The notes: a model not told the origin generated them from the letters alone. A DNA stretch of 64,000 nt from Anaeramoeba flamelloides (GCA_027625915.1 JANTQA010000011.1:62001-126000), one strand, 5' to 3'; positions 24,061 through 35,334 are shown, counted from the stretch's first letter. Numbers and translations are program-made.

Positions 24061-25235
24061 TGTAGAAAACACAATAAATAATTATCCTTATATTGCATAG
24101 ATGAAAATAAATTAATTTGTCCTGAATGTTATTCAATTTGTAAGATAAATAATCATGAAATATTCGGCTTAAAGAATTTCTCAAATGAAATTTATGAAAA
24201 GATAAAAATCATTTTAAATAAAATTCAAAATGAAGAAAATCAAAACGAAAAAACAATACAAAAATCACTTGAAAATCAAAAAAAAATAAAAGAAAAAATT
24301 AAAAATATTTGTAAAAAAATTGAAAATGATTCAGATTTATTGATACAAAAAATCCAAGATTCGAAAATAAATTATCTAAATTTATTTAAAAAAATTGAAA
24401 TAATAATGGATAACAAAATTGAGAAAATTTTGAAAGACAAACAAAAAAAACAGAAAAAGATAAAGAAAAATAAAATAAAAATAAACACAATCAAAAAATT
24501 TAAAAAAGATAAAAACCATATCAAATTAATACAGGGGGGTAAAGAAATAATAAAATCAGAAAGGAAAAGCGAGAAAGAGGGCAAGAAAGAAATAGAAAAA
24601 AAAAGAAAAAGAAAAAGAAAAAGAAAAAAGGAAATGAGAAAAAAAAGAGAAAGGGTGGGAGAAAAAAAGATGAATTTGATCCAATAATGAAACAAAATTT
24701 AATAAAGTTAAAAAATGAAAATAAAACAGCCTGGAATATAACAGATTCCGTAGCAAAGAAAATAGTTGGTAAAAAAATATATTTGAACGGAAAACATGAA
24801 ATAAAAATTAAAATATACCAATTCCAAAATTCACAAAATAAACGTAACAAAATCATATTAGGAGTAATTAAAATTGAAAAAAGAGAAAATTTTATCAATA
24901 ACTACGATTGGGAAGGAATATTAGATGCTGTAGACGATTGTTGGGAAGGTACATATTTTTTTGAAGTAAATTGGAATAAAAAAATATTTGAGCACCAAAA
25001 AAGGAAAAAAGAATACGGAAAATGGACTAAAGAAAAGTACCCAGAAGAAATAAAATTAAAAAAAAAATGATATTTTTACGATTTCTCATGATTTGAAAAA
25101 AAAAAAAATGACTTTCAAAATCAATGAAAAAAATCTTGGAGGATGGGAAAATATACCAGAAAAAGTAAATTTTTGTGCTCAATTAGCAGGCCAAAAAGTA
25201 AGAGATGAAAAAACCCAAATAACCATAATTTGAAA
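24061..25235 (+). pseudogene. broken TRIM-like gene (B-box, coiled coil, SPRY-like)
   Basis: TGT at 24061 begins a B-box type 2 finger: CRKHNK, an in-frame TAA at 24079, then LSLYCIDENKLICPEC. From 24082 to 24687 one frame encodes a lysine-rich coiled coil. A frame change in the purine tract near 24600-24665 leads into DEFDPIMKQNLIKLKNENK and a region with the style of a SPRY-like fold (TAWNITDSVAKKIVGKKIY, GKHEIKIKIYQF). Further changes at A runs near 25055 and 25105 lead to DIFTISHDL and TFKINEKNLGGWENIPEKVN, the usual end of such domains; stop near 25235. So there are about three frame shifts, all at A runs, plus one stop. The first B-box exon was not found. The intact relative at 29056-32912 has the same order plus a filamin-like domain. 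Real decay is likely because of the stop, but run-length errors could explain the shifts. Confidence 0.65.
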
Positions 25236-25284
25236 AAAAACAGTTTTTATAATTTTGAACTTTTAGTTATTTTTCTATATTTTT

Positions 25285-25545
25285 AGGTGCATAAGACAAA
25301 TTTTGATCAATATTCTTGATCAAATAATACATCAAGTTCCATTACTAGAATTAAGGAGATTTTAGATGAGAATTTTTCGTTTTCCTGGATGTTCTCCAAC
25401 TCTCTTTTTTATCCAAAGATAAAAATAATAATAAACAATTCAAATTTACTCAAATGAAGATGAATCCTCGTCCTACATCAGATACATTACAGAATTTTTG
25501 AATAAAAATTTCAGTAATGAAGGAGGTAACTCTATTTATTAATCC
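25285..25545 (+). other. coding-like remnant with a tandem duplication
   Basis: One plus frame reads HKTNFDQYS, stop, then SSSITRIKEILDENFSFSWM and LFYPKIK. A second frame further on reads SNEDESSSYIRYITEFLNKN, then FSNEGG. At DNA level the two halves resemble each other (CCAAAGATAAAAATAATA against CCAAAAATAAAAGTAAAT, preceded by similar blocks), as if a unit of about 140 bp was duplicated. It directly follows the broken TRIM-like gene and could be its tail or a separate decayed gene. Confidence 0.3.
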
Positions 25546-25929
25546 AAAAATAAAAGTAAATAAACGATTTTAATAAACAACCCTTTTTTTATTTATTGTT
25601 TTTAAACCTTTTAATTTTAATCAAAGAAAAGAGTTTTAATTTTCTATTTTATTTCAAAAAAACAAATTTTAAATAAAAATATATTGAAAAATTGAGAAAA
25701 AGAAAAAAATAATAAAATAAAAAGAGTTTTACTTTATTATTATTATTATTATTAGGAAGTGGTAATTCAAGAAAATTATCATTTATTTAGCTTTAGGTTT
25801 TTTATTTTTGAGAAATAAAAAGAAAATTTCTAAATTTTTCTTTTAATTTCAAAAATTCAAAAAAAAAAAACAAGTTTTACTTTTCTTGAATCATCTTTTT
25901 ATTTATAATATCAATTAATTATTGTTAGG

Positions 25930-26210
25930 TTTTTTTGAGTTTTCTATTTATTTGGAAAATCAATAGATTTTCGTTAGGTTTTTTTACTTTTCGAAATAAA
26001 AAGAAAATTTATTAAATTTTTTTTTCATTTCAAAAAGTAAAAAAAAACCTAGAACACTTCACAAATAAAATAGAAAACCTCAAAAAAACCTAGAATGCTT
26101 AATAAATAAAACAGAAAAGCTCAAGAAAACTGCTGTTAGTTTTTCCAGAATTAAAAAGAATTGAGTCAAATCAAAGAATTTGTATCTATTATTTTGAATT
26201 CTGGAAAAGC
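25930..26210. repeat. hairpin repeat family G, cluster 1
   Basis: Contains TTAGGTTTTTTTGAGTTTTC, the palindrome GAAAATCAATAGATTTTC at 25955-25972, inverted CCTAG blocks at 26048-26095, and a second hairpin whose arms are TTTCCAGAATTAAAAAGAAT and its complement ending TTCTGGAAAA (26141-26206). The same pieces recur at 53780-54410 and inside 23248-23406. Confidence 0.6.
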
Positions 26211-26469
26211 TAGGCACTTGACGGTACTCTACGGCACACAACGGCACCTGAAGGAAAATTTCTGAAACTTTAAAATTTTATTGAGAGTTTTTAATTAGAA
26301 TTATTATGTAGAAAAGATTATAGCTAATATGAGAACTTTTCTTTAAAAAATGGAAAGAAAATTTTATTATCTATAAACAAAGACAGAAAAAAATAGAAAT
26401 GAAAAGAAATGAAAAGAAAGAAAGAAAAGTAAGAAATAAGAGAGTAGGATTTATTGATAAGGTTTAAGT

Positions 26470-26605
26470 GTTCAAAAATTCTTAATCTGTTAAAGAGAGA
26501 GTTTTGAAGTGAATAAATTTGTGACTCCTAATTCAAAGAGTATTCAGAAAAATCTTGTAATTATAGTCTTTAGAAGTATTTTAAACTTCATTTAGTTTTC
26601 TGAAG
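26470..26605 (+). repeat. dispersed repeat I, copy 3
   Basis: Shares TTTTGAAGTGAATAAATT and CTCCTAATTCAAAGAGTA with the copy at 10615. Non-coding. Confidence 0.55.
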
Positions 26606-27153
26606 AAATTAGAGTGTAAAAAATAATAATAAAGGAAAAAACATAATTTGAAAAGTTATTTTGTAAATGAAGTCTATAATCGGTTTGTGGTTGTTTTCTT
26701 TTTATAACCTTTTTTTTTTTGGATCGCTACCAGAATTTTTTTTTATAAAAAGATCAAAATATTGAAACTAGGGTTCAAATGAAAGGAGGCTACTTTATTT
26801 AGTTGTTAATTTAAATTAGAACTTTATATATAAGATACATCTTAAAAGTGCTCTGATTTTTAAGAAAAATATTTTGTTTTCTAAATGTTATTTTATCGTT
26901 TTGATTTTTGTTTTTATTTTTTTATTTTAAATATATTATATTTTTTTTTAAAAATTGGAAAACTCATTTTCTTTAAATATTTTTTTTGATCAATAGCGAA
27001 TTTTCCCTTTTAACAAATTTATTGTAAAAATTTTGGTTCTTTTAATGATTAAGAACTTTTTACCAATAATGAGTACCTTTATATTATAAATTCAGAATCA
27101 CTGAAATCAGTTTCTTTAACTAAAAAAATGATTCTTTAATAAAATAGGGGAAA

Positions 27154-27671
27154 CTAAACTATCATTCAAAATCATTGGCCCATCAAAAATCAAAATTTAA
27201 AGAAAAAATATTTTTAATACTTGTAGTTATCTATAATAATATCAAAATTTTTATTTTAGTATTTGGTTCACTACTCCAGGGGTATTTGTTTTTCTTCAAA
27301 AAATAAAATAAAAAAAGTTAAAAAAAAATTTTAAAAAAAATTGGGCCATTTATTTTGAATGAAGCATTACATGAAAAAAAAATTTTTTTAAAAATTAATA
27401 AAACCCATTTATCGATTCTCCTTCCCTTTGAATAACTAAATCTAATCTCTTTGTCATATTTGAAACCAATTTTTCCATTAATTCATCTGTTACTTCTTTC
27501 AAATTTTACATTTTCATTTTCCATTTTAACAAAACACTTTTGAAAAAATAAAAAAGAGAAAAAATGATTTATTTACAAACTTTTCATTGTGAGAGGAAAA
27601 ACTTCAAAACAATACAAAAGCAATTCAAAATTGAAATATAAGGTGGGCCATTTATATTGAATTTTAGTTTA
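27154..27671 (-). mobile_element. Tc1/mariner-like family J with transposase tail
   Basis: The left end reads TAAACTATCATTCAAAAT then TTGGCCCA; the right end is TGGGCCATTTATATTGAA then TTAGTTTA, its rough complement. A second right-type end at 27341-27367 closes a 214-bp MITE very like 43959-44170. Between the two right ends the minus strand (27494-27395) encodes LKEVTDELMEKLVSNM then TKRLDLVIQREGESINGFY and TAA. That matches the usual C-terminus of Tc1-type transposases (LV.SM..R...VI...G). A stop lies just upstream, so only the tail survives. This ties the MITE family to Tc1/mariner. Confidence 0.6.
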
Positions 27672-29055
27672 TATCTAATTTAATATATTTAGATATCTTT
27701 TAAAAAAAAAAAAAAAATCAAAATAATTAAAAAATTGATTAAGAAAAAAAAATCAAAAAAATAATTTATTTCTTGGCCTTAGCTCTAATATTTCAGGAAT
27801 TTCCTATTTTTAATTGGTTATATTTTTAATTCTTTCTTCAGATAAACTTTTATTAAAAAAATTTTGAGAAAGAAATAACTTGATATTTCCAAAGGATTTC
27901 CACAATAAATTATTATTCTTATTGTAATTTAATTGGTCTAATTCAGATTTAGTTCACGAAAATATGATATTTTATAAATTATTATCAATTAAGATTTTTT
28001 TCAAAGGATTTTTTTGATTTTAATATTGATTATTTTCTATCAAAATTAATCTAAATCATACTTTCGGTTTTTTCTAAATTTTTTCTATTTCTTTGGGTTG
28101 AAAATATATGAAGTTGTTTTTATAATTTCAATAATTCAATTAGTTATTCCATAATATTTGAAATTATTTAATTTTTTTCGCTTTTTTTGATAAAAATAAT
28201 TGAAAAATAAATTTAGAAAAATAAAAAAAAATGTTTGTAAAAAAATAAAAAAAATAATAAAGGTGTGAGAAATTCACTGTAAAAAATAATTTGGATTTCA
28301 ACTAATTTAGAAGATAATGATAAAACAAATCATTGAACATTGGCTCTAGTCAATTATTTTTGTCATTGATTTCAACTAATTTATTTGGAAAGGATATCTT
28401 TCTTGTTTGCTCTTCTAAAAGAAAATATTTGTTTCTAAGACACACCTTTTAGGGTATATTTTTTTGGTTTACACTTTGATTAATTTCACTCATTCATATA
28501 AACACATTTCGAGATCCAAAGCAAAATTTAATAAATCCAAAAATTTAAACAAAAAAAAATGTTCAAAAAATCGAAAAATTCAAGATTCTACTCTGGATTA
28601 CTTTGATTCTTTTCATGAATAGACTGGCAAATGGGATTTTGATTTCAAAGTTTCAATATCTGGTGGCACTCAAAAAAGATTTTTCAGTAATGTTTACACA
28701 ATAAAAATTTTTCAAAATGGTAAAATGTACTTACTTACTTAAAAAGATAAAAAATTTATAATTCAATAAATCTTGTAAAATATATTTTAAAGTATTTATT
28801 AAAGCAAAAGTAAAGATTATGAAATTATAATAGTGAATAGAGAAAAAAAAGAATAGGATTAAAATAAAAAATTATTTGAAGGAAAAACATCACAAATAAA
28901 TAAAATAAAATGAAATGGAGAGAAAACAATAAAAATGATAATAAAAAAAGAAAAAGAAAAAGAAAAAGAGAAACCTAAAAAAAAAAAACAAAGCCAAATA
29001 AAAAAAATGGAAAATAAAAAAAATAATAAAGAAAAAGAGAAAACATAAAAAAGTC

Positions 29056-32000
29056 TTAAAGTATGGTAATTTGTTGATCTTCAGCGTATATACAAACTGC
29101 AAGAACACATTCGTTTGGGAGGTCTTTAAAAGCAACACCAAGGTCATCATTGTTTCTTTTATAGGAAAGAGTTTTTTTATCCATGTCTACTTTCATTGTT
29201 AAGATATCACCTGTTCTGCATTTTTGGCCCCATTTTTCGGGAATTCCATGACTGAATTTAGATGGCATATGTATATCATAAGCCCACCCATCTTTACTAA
29301 CCTTGACATTTTTATTGGGAATTTTCACGCCGATGTGGAAGCTGTTTGAGGTCTTGTGATCAATTTTAAATTTGTAAAAATGCACACCCTTTTTCATAAT
29401 GTTAATACCTTCCACTTGATTTGTAAACCAAGTGGTGCCATTGCCACCGACGTTTTTGATTGTTTTGTTATTATTGGTCATTTTTAAATATTGGCCGCAT
29501 TTTTCTGGGTTGAAGCATTTTTTGGAATGCTTGCTAATTTTAAATCCTATGTCTTCGGGAAAAGTTTCTTGCGAGCCGAATCTTAAAATGGTTATTTTGT
29601 AATTGCCAATTCGCGAGGGTTTAAAATTGCATTCATAAACACCAACATTTTGATTCTCAATATCATTTTTACTTGGCTTATATTTGAAATTATTAAGCTG
29701 AATGATGTTTTTTTCATTAATCTTAATACACAGTTCAATATCGACCTCTTTAAGAAAGTTTTTATAATTAATCGAATTTTGTTTTAATTGTAACTGTAGA
29801 GATACCGTTTCTCCCAATTGGTATTCCTCCTTGGCCTTAATTACATAATTATTGATATCAATTTGCTTTTGTAAAGATAAATCTTGGATCACTCTTAATT
29901 GTTTTGAAATTGGTAAGCATAATTCAGCATCAATCTTAAAGTCACTTTCACTTTCACTCTCTTTTTCTTTTTCATTTTCATTTTTATTTTCATTTTTGTT
30001 TTTGCTTTTGTTTTTGCTTTTGTTTTTGCTTTTGTTTTTGCTTTTGTTTTTGCTTTTGTTTTTGCTTTTGTTTTTGCTTTTGTTTTTGTTTTTGTTTTTA
30101 TTTTCAGTTTCGATTTTCTTTTCTTTTTTTTCTGTAATTGCTTTGACTCTAGAAACCCTAGATAAAAAATGTAAAATATCAAGTGGGTTGCTGGTTTTTT
30201 TGTTTAGTAATTCTTCTAAATTAGAAATATATGTCTTTGAGGTTTCTAATAGTTCTTTTTCCTTTTTTTCCTTTTTAATTTGATCTTTGTACAAAAGTAT
30301 ATGCCCAGTCGCATTGTTATTCACTCGATTAATAATTTCATTAATTTTATCGTTGATTGTATCAATAAGGTGCTGCCCTTTGTTATTTATTTCTTTAATC
30401 AATTTCTTTTTTTGTTTTTCAATTTCCTTACATTTTTTTTCAATTCTTTGTATGCTTTGTTCTTTTTCTTGCACAGTTTGCTTGAGATCTTTGATTTCAA
30501 CCAGCTTATTGGTATCAATTTTTACGATCGCTTCTTCAATAAGTTCAATATTATGTGATTTATGTTCTCTTAAAATACCTTTGATGCAGATTAATTTGTT
30601 ACAATCAAAGCAATATGAGGAAAATTTCTTGTTGTGTTTACTACATTTTTTTGGAATTTCAATACTCTTTGGGATAACTCCTATTTTAAATAAAATTATA
30701 TATGGTTTTGTTTGAGAACACCAGAACAATATATTTAAAATTAAAAAATTTTTAGAATAATCATCAATATTTTAATGAAAAGATTGTTAAATGTATAATT
30801 TAAATTCAAAAATTTGACTCAACACGCTATTTGGAAAAAGGTGCTCAAAACTAAATAAATACGAATAACTTCTTCACACACACACATTTATTTGAATCAA
30901 AAGACTTTATGTTTCTTACATCAATTATTTTTAAATTTTTTTTTTTTTTTTTTGTCCATTCTTTTTTTTTGCATAGATTCTTTATTTTTCCCTCTTTTTT
31001 TTAGAAAATTAAGTTTCAAATACTTCTAATGACTGTTTATAGACAATGATATCTAAACGCACTTTTAATTGGAAGTATCAAATTTAGCCACGAATTTAGT
31101 CACGAAAGAAGTCTCAGATTTAGTCACTTCAAAATCCTCTCATTACCAGATTAAATGACTCTTTCATTTAACCCCTAACAATAATAACTAACCGTTGTGG
31201 AAAAAAAGTGAAACAGGGTTTTTCATTGGCAACATTACTGAAAATGAAAAATACAATCAATAAAAAGAAGAAAACAATTAACTTCAAATGATAATACATC
31301 ATATTATTGTCAATCAATCCAACAAATACAATTTAAATCTACTTTATTTATCGAAATTGTTGTTGTGGTTTTGGAGATCTCAAAAATAGTCAATTTTTTG
31401 AACAAATATTTAAATAATTGATCAATCAAAGAAAAACCCCAACCAAAAGATAGTATTAAAAAAACTGTTATTATGTTGAATCCTTCATTTTGTCTTTATT
31501 TATTTATTTATTCTTTTTTTAATTGATCTTATTTTTCATTTTCAGTAATGTTGCCAATTTAAAACCGTGTTTCACTTTTTTTCCAAAATGATAATCTACA
31601 TTTCGAGACAAAATTAAGAGAGACATTTTGCAACTTTGTAGTCTTTAGATTGATGTTTCGACCTTTAAATTTGTCGTGAAATGCAGATTGTTTTTTCTAA
31701 AATTCTTGAATTTTTTTACTAATATATAGATCATTTTTTATTTATTAGGAACAATTAATATATATTAGTTGACTAATCGATTTTTTCGAGACATTTGAGC
31801 TAGGGAGAACTATTGTGATTTACATTCAATAACAACATTTTTTAATTTTGGGCTTTTCAGTAACAGAAGCTAATCCCTTAAAAACTGTAAATAAGTTCTA
31901 TGATCTTTGTGGATATAAAAGTGATTAGGGGTTCAAAATTAAGGAACAAATTTTAAGAATTGCTTCAATATTTATTGGGGTGTTTTAAACTGAATTTATT

Positions 32001-32912
32001 TTTGGAATAAAAATATGAATACAGAAGTTTGAAAAAAGTTGGGAAGATATGTTTGATAAAGTGTTGCTCAAATTGCTTAACTGTGTGTTCCAAACAGTTT
32101 GAGGAACGATTTACAAAAGATTTAGTCTGAACTTTTTTAAAACAGCTGTAAACAACTTTTCAAATTAAAACTGTGTTAGTTTCGAAATTTGTAGTAAAAA
32201 AAATTTTTGACTTTTTGAAAGAAAGAGAATTTTTTTTCGGTACATTCAGAAACAATCAAATTAATTCAAAAATCAACAACAGACTTTAAAAAATCCAATC
32301 TATTTTAGTTAGTAGTTTTTTGGAAGCAAAGTAAAAAAAGTCCTTGTTTCAAGTATGGCAAAGAAGCAAGGTTTGAAAAAAAAAAAAAAAAGATCTGTTA
32401 TTTTAAAAAATAAAATAAGAACCTTTCAATAAAATTTGAAAAAGTTCTTTTTATTTTCTCTTTTGGTATTTAAGAAAGTTTGTTCGGAATTTGTTATTCC
32501 ACAAGTAATTTCAACAAGATTTGTAAAAAAAATAAAAAGAAAAATTAAAAAAAATTTCATTTTTCCTTTATACGATTAGGTCTTGTTGTAAAAAAAAAGA
32601 GAAAAAAACTAACTTTTTTAATTTGAGATCTCTTAAGAAGAGTGTTTTAAAAAAAAAGAAAATTAAAGGAAGGAGAAAAAAAGTAAATAGTAAAAAAATA
32701 CCTTTTATTATTTTTGGGTTATGCTTTTGGTTGCTATCAAAAATTTGGTGTGTTTTTATTGAACACTCTTGACAAAAGTGACCAGACAAACTTGTATTTT
32801 CTTTACATTCCTTACAAAAAACTTCAGAAATCTTCTTACAATAAAAACATCTGTTCTCTGTGGAAGAAGTAGGTGGTACGGTTTCCGCAAGAGACTCAAT
32901 GGGAAAAGACAT
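29056..32912 (-). CDS. TRIM-like protein: two B-boxes, coiled coil, filamin-like repeat, SPRY; two exons, 611 aa
   Basis: Exon 1 (32912-32702, 70 codons plus one base) carries a type 1 B-box, Cys 22/25/33/36/47/50 with later His. The 2,021-bp intron has donor GTATTT and acceptor AAATAG and rejoins in phase. Exon 2 (30680-29056) opens with a type 2 B-box, CSKHNKKFSSYCFDC, and EHKSH. One usual ligand is missing: the sequence is CIKG where CxxC is expected (Gly 105). Residues about 135-240 form a coiled coil. A KNKS tract at about 264-305 comes from a 12-bp DNA repeat. Residues about 344-453 resemble a filamin/ABP280 repeat (LGETVSLQLQLKQ, GVYECNFKPSRIGNYKITIL). Residues about 466-611 end in a SPRY fold (GDILTMKVDMDKKTLSY, NNDDLGVAFKDLP). 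No RING is seen, so ubiquitin-ligase activity is doubtful; a scaffold or cytoskeletal adaptor is more likely. The intron holds MITE A copy 2 and repeat I. Confidence 0.85.
31005..31165 (-). repeat. dispersed repeat I, copy 4
   Basis: Reverse-complement match to 10615-10730 (TTTTGAAGTGACTAAATC, AACAGTCATTAGAA), with an extra internal stretch that repeats TTTAGTCACGAA/TTTAGCCACGAA. It lies in the TRIM-like gene's intron, 27 bp from MITE A copy 2. Confidence 0.5.
31192..31590. mobile_element. MITE family A, copy 2
   Basis: A 399-bp element flanked by TAA on both sides (31189-31191 and 31591-31593). Terminal repeats are CCGTTGTGGAAAAAAAGTG and, as complement of the right end, TCATTTTGGAAAAAAAGTG. 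They continue to TTGGCAACATTACTGAAAA. TAA duplications and the inner repeat shared with family B place both families near PIF/Harbinger. It sits inside the TRIM-like intron. Confidence 0.75.
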
Positions 32913-33104
32913 GATAAAAAAAAAAGAACAAAAGAATGAAAAAATGAAAACAATTGGCTTAATTGGATCACTTGAAAGTTAAAAACCAAGGAAATAAGCC
33001 CAAAAAAATGTTAATTTTAAGTAAAAACTGAAATTTTGTTGTTAAAATAACCCACAGCAACTTCTTTAATCCTTATTTCAAAAGAAAAATGGACTTTTGG
33101 AAAT

Positions 33105-33478
33105 GTTAAAAGAAAAATGATGAAAAAGTTAGTTTTTTTGATTTTTCAACAAACCTGATAGATAAGATACTTTTACTGTAAAAATATGAGGTAAAAAACA
33201 TTGTCAAAGGATAATTTTGTTTTCATTTTGAATTTAGTTCAACCGTCTGTTTTGTCATGATTATCAAAAACACTATAACTCGTAAATCAAACATTTGAAA
33301 AATTGCCTTTTTGATGATCATGCCACAACAGACGGTTGAACTAAATTCAAAATGAAAACAAAATTATCCTTTGACAATGTTTTTTACCTCATATTTTTAC
33401 AGTAAAAGTATCTTATCTAATCGGGTTTGTTGAAAAATTAAAATAATTCACTTTTTCATCATTTTTCTTTTAAAATTT
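33105..33478. mobile_element. near-perfect foldback element H
   Basis: Two arms of about 165 bp face each other around a loop of about 40 bp. Long exact matches include AAGATACTTTTACTGTAAAA, ATGAGGTAAAAAACATTG and TTTAGTTCAACCGTCTGTT, each with its complement on the other arm. It begins about 190 bp upstream of the TRIM-like start codon, so it may lie in that promoter or give rise to hairpin RNA. Non-coding. Confidence 0.75.
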
Positions 33479-34058
33479 TCTGACGAGTGTAAGTTTTTTT
33501 TGACCAATTACTAAATAAGGAATCCTTATCTTGAAATATGTTTAAAATTGAAAATAGACAGGTTTTTTCAATGTTAGAACTTTAAGTTCTTGTTTTTTTA
33601 AAATTTTACAATTCTACCAAAAAAAGTGACTTTTAAAAATTTTTTTTTGAAAAAAGATCTTTAATGGACGAGAATTTTTTGATTAATTTTGGATTTAATT
33701 ATTTTCTCAAAAATAATATTTATTCTCATTTTTAAAAACGAAAAAATAATATAAAACTGGTGAATATTTTCTCCTTCACTTCTGTTCATCCAACTTGACT
33801 CTATAAAGAACTCAATTTGTTTATCAATAATTACTTTTTAAAAAAATAGTTCTTATTCTTTTCTTTGATTTTTTTTGACTCTTACAAAAACTTTTGGGAT
33901 GGTAATTTGGGAAAACTTAAAAAAAACTTCAAATTCAACAAAAAACAAAAAGAGTGTAAACTGAAAAAAGTAGATTCATGAAAAAAAAGAATGGTACAAT
34001 ATAAAAAAAAGAAAATCTTTTATTAAGAGTAAAGCATATATTGTATCTTTTTTTCGAA

Positions 34059-34166
34059 TCAAACTATGTTTTCATGCAAATCCAAAAAAAACCTTTCAGG
34101 TTTATTTTTCAAACTATTTTTTGTACGTCTTCCACAAACGCAACAAGGTTTTGCTTTCTTGCTCAT
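34059..34166 (-). CDS. short cysteine-containing exon or microprotein, 35 aa
   Basis: From an ATG at 34166 the frame reads MSKKAKPCCVCGRRTKNSLK, continues NKPERFFLDLHENIV and stops at 34059. The CxxC (8/11) followed by basic residues resembles half of a zinc ribbon and loosely resembles the start of the protein at 8942 (KKCMVCGG). It may be a first exon: GAAAG followed by GTTTTT is a possible donor, and a possible next exon follows an acceptor TTTATAG near 33807 (VKLDEQK then stop in one phase, SSWMNRSEGENIHQFY in another). I cannot choose between these. Confidence 0.35.
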   Translation of the reverse strand: MSKKAKPCCVCGRRTKNSLKNKPERFFLDLHENIV

Positions 34167-35334
34167 ATTTTTTTTTATTTTTGGTATTTTTGCTAAAAGT
34201 TGAAAAAAAGCAACTTTCAAAAAAGTGAAAAAATGCAAAAATTTTTTATTTCTATAAAAACAATAACTAAATTTAATGAATGTTATTTAGCAAGATTTCA
34301 TTAATATGCTAAGAATTTTTTCACTTTGATTTCAAATCTAAGTAATTGGCAAAAAAAATTCTAAATCTCTATTAAATTTACCTAAAAAAATTTAATATAG
34401 ACTAGTCCCTTAAAATAATCCATGTTTCAAAATAAAAAAAAGTTTTTTTTTGTTATAGATGACCTATAAATCAACAGATCAAAGAAACCAACAATAAACC
34501 CGATATAAATATAGAATTGGTTTCTTAAAGTAAATTATTTAAAAAGAAATTAAAAAAATAAAGGATCAAATTGCAAATTTTTATCTCAAAAAATAGAGTA
34601 AATTTTTAAAATTTCTATTCATCAAAAAAAACAAAAAAATTTCATAAAAATTTGAGAAAACTATAAAAATTTTGAACAAATTGCAATCAGAATTTTAATT
34701 TTAGTACAAATATCAAGGGGTTTAATTTCAAAATTGATTTGACCCTAGGTCTATGATTGGGTAGTAAATTGGATGTTCGTTATAACTACAAGAAAAAAAA
34801 AAGAATGGCTTATTTTATAAAACAAAAGTTTATGTGATTGGGAAGAATTTATTTTGATCACTGTAAATTTGGCTTTCTATTTGTGAAAGGAACCAAATTA
34901 TTTCTGAGTTAATCTTTCATTTTTCAATTTTTTAGAAATTTTTTTTGATTCAATTTTTGGTTTTTATTAAATTTGATTTTGGATCTAGAAATGTGTTTAT
35001 AAGAACCAGTGAAATTAGTCAAAGAGTAAACCACAAAAAATAGACCAGAAAAGGTATGTATTTGAAACAAATATTTTCTTTTAGAAGACAAAACACGAAA
35101 GATCACCTTTTCAAATAAATTTGTTGAAATGAAGAATGAAAAAAAAAAAAATCGATGAAAACTTATTTTTAAAGATTTATTTTCTTTATCTTCTTAATTT
35201 ATATGAATCCAAATAATTTATAACCTTCTGTTTCTCTTGCCATTACTATTTATTATTATTTAACAAAAAATTTTTTTACAAATTTGTTATCTGAATTCTT
35301 TTTTCAAATATTTTTATTTAACAAAGACAAAAAA

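Larger units (their letters stand above)
25546..29055. other. gene-poor stretch with hairpin and DNA-transposon repeats
   Basis: No intact gene. It contains repeat G hairpins (25930-26210), dispersed repeat I (26470-26605), a Tc1/mariner-type MITE with a transposase tail (27154-27671) and AT-rich filler. Two short GGCAC motifs follow the hairpins at 26214-26250. Confidence 0.5.

Noticed and set aside
24372-24898. Long Phe/Leu/Ser-rich minus-strand frames opposite the coiled-coil region
   Set aside because: They are the complements of Lys/Glu codons in the plus-strand TRIM-like gene and have no independent support.
28890-29150. Phe-rich minus-strand frame overlapping the end of the TRIM-like gene
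   Set aside because: Lies in A-rich DNA after the TRIM-like stop codon and in a different frame; composition artefact.
29852-30715. Plus-strand frames of 90-143 codons opposite the TRIM-like gene
   Set aside because: Leu/Phe-rich complements of the real minus-strand coding sequence, without domains or splice signals.
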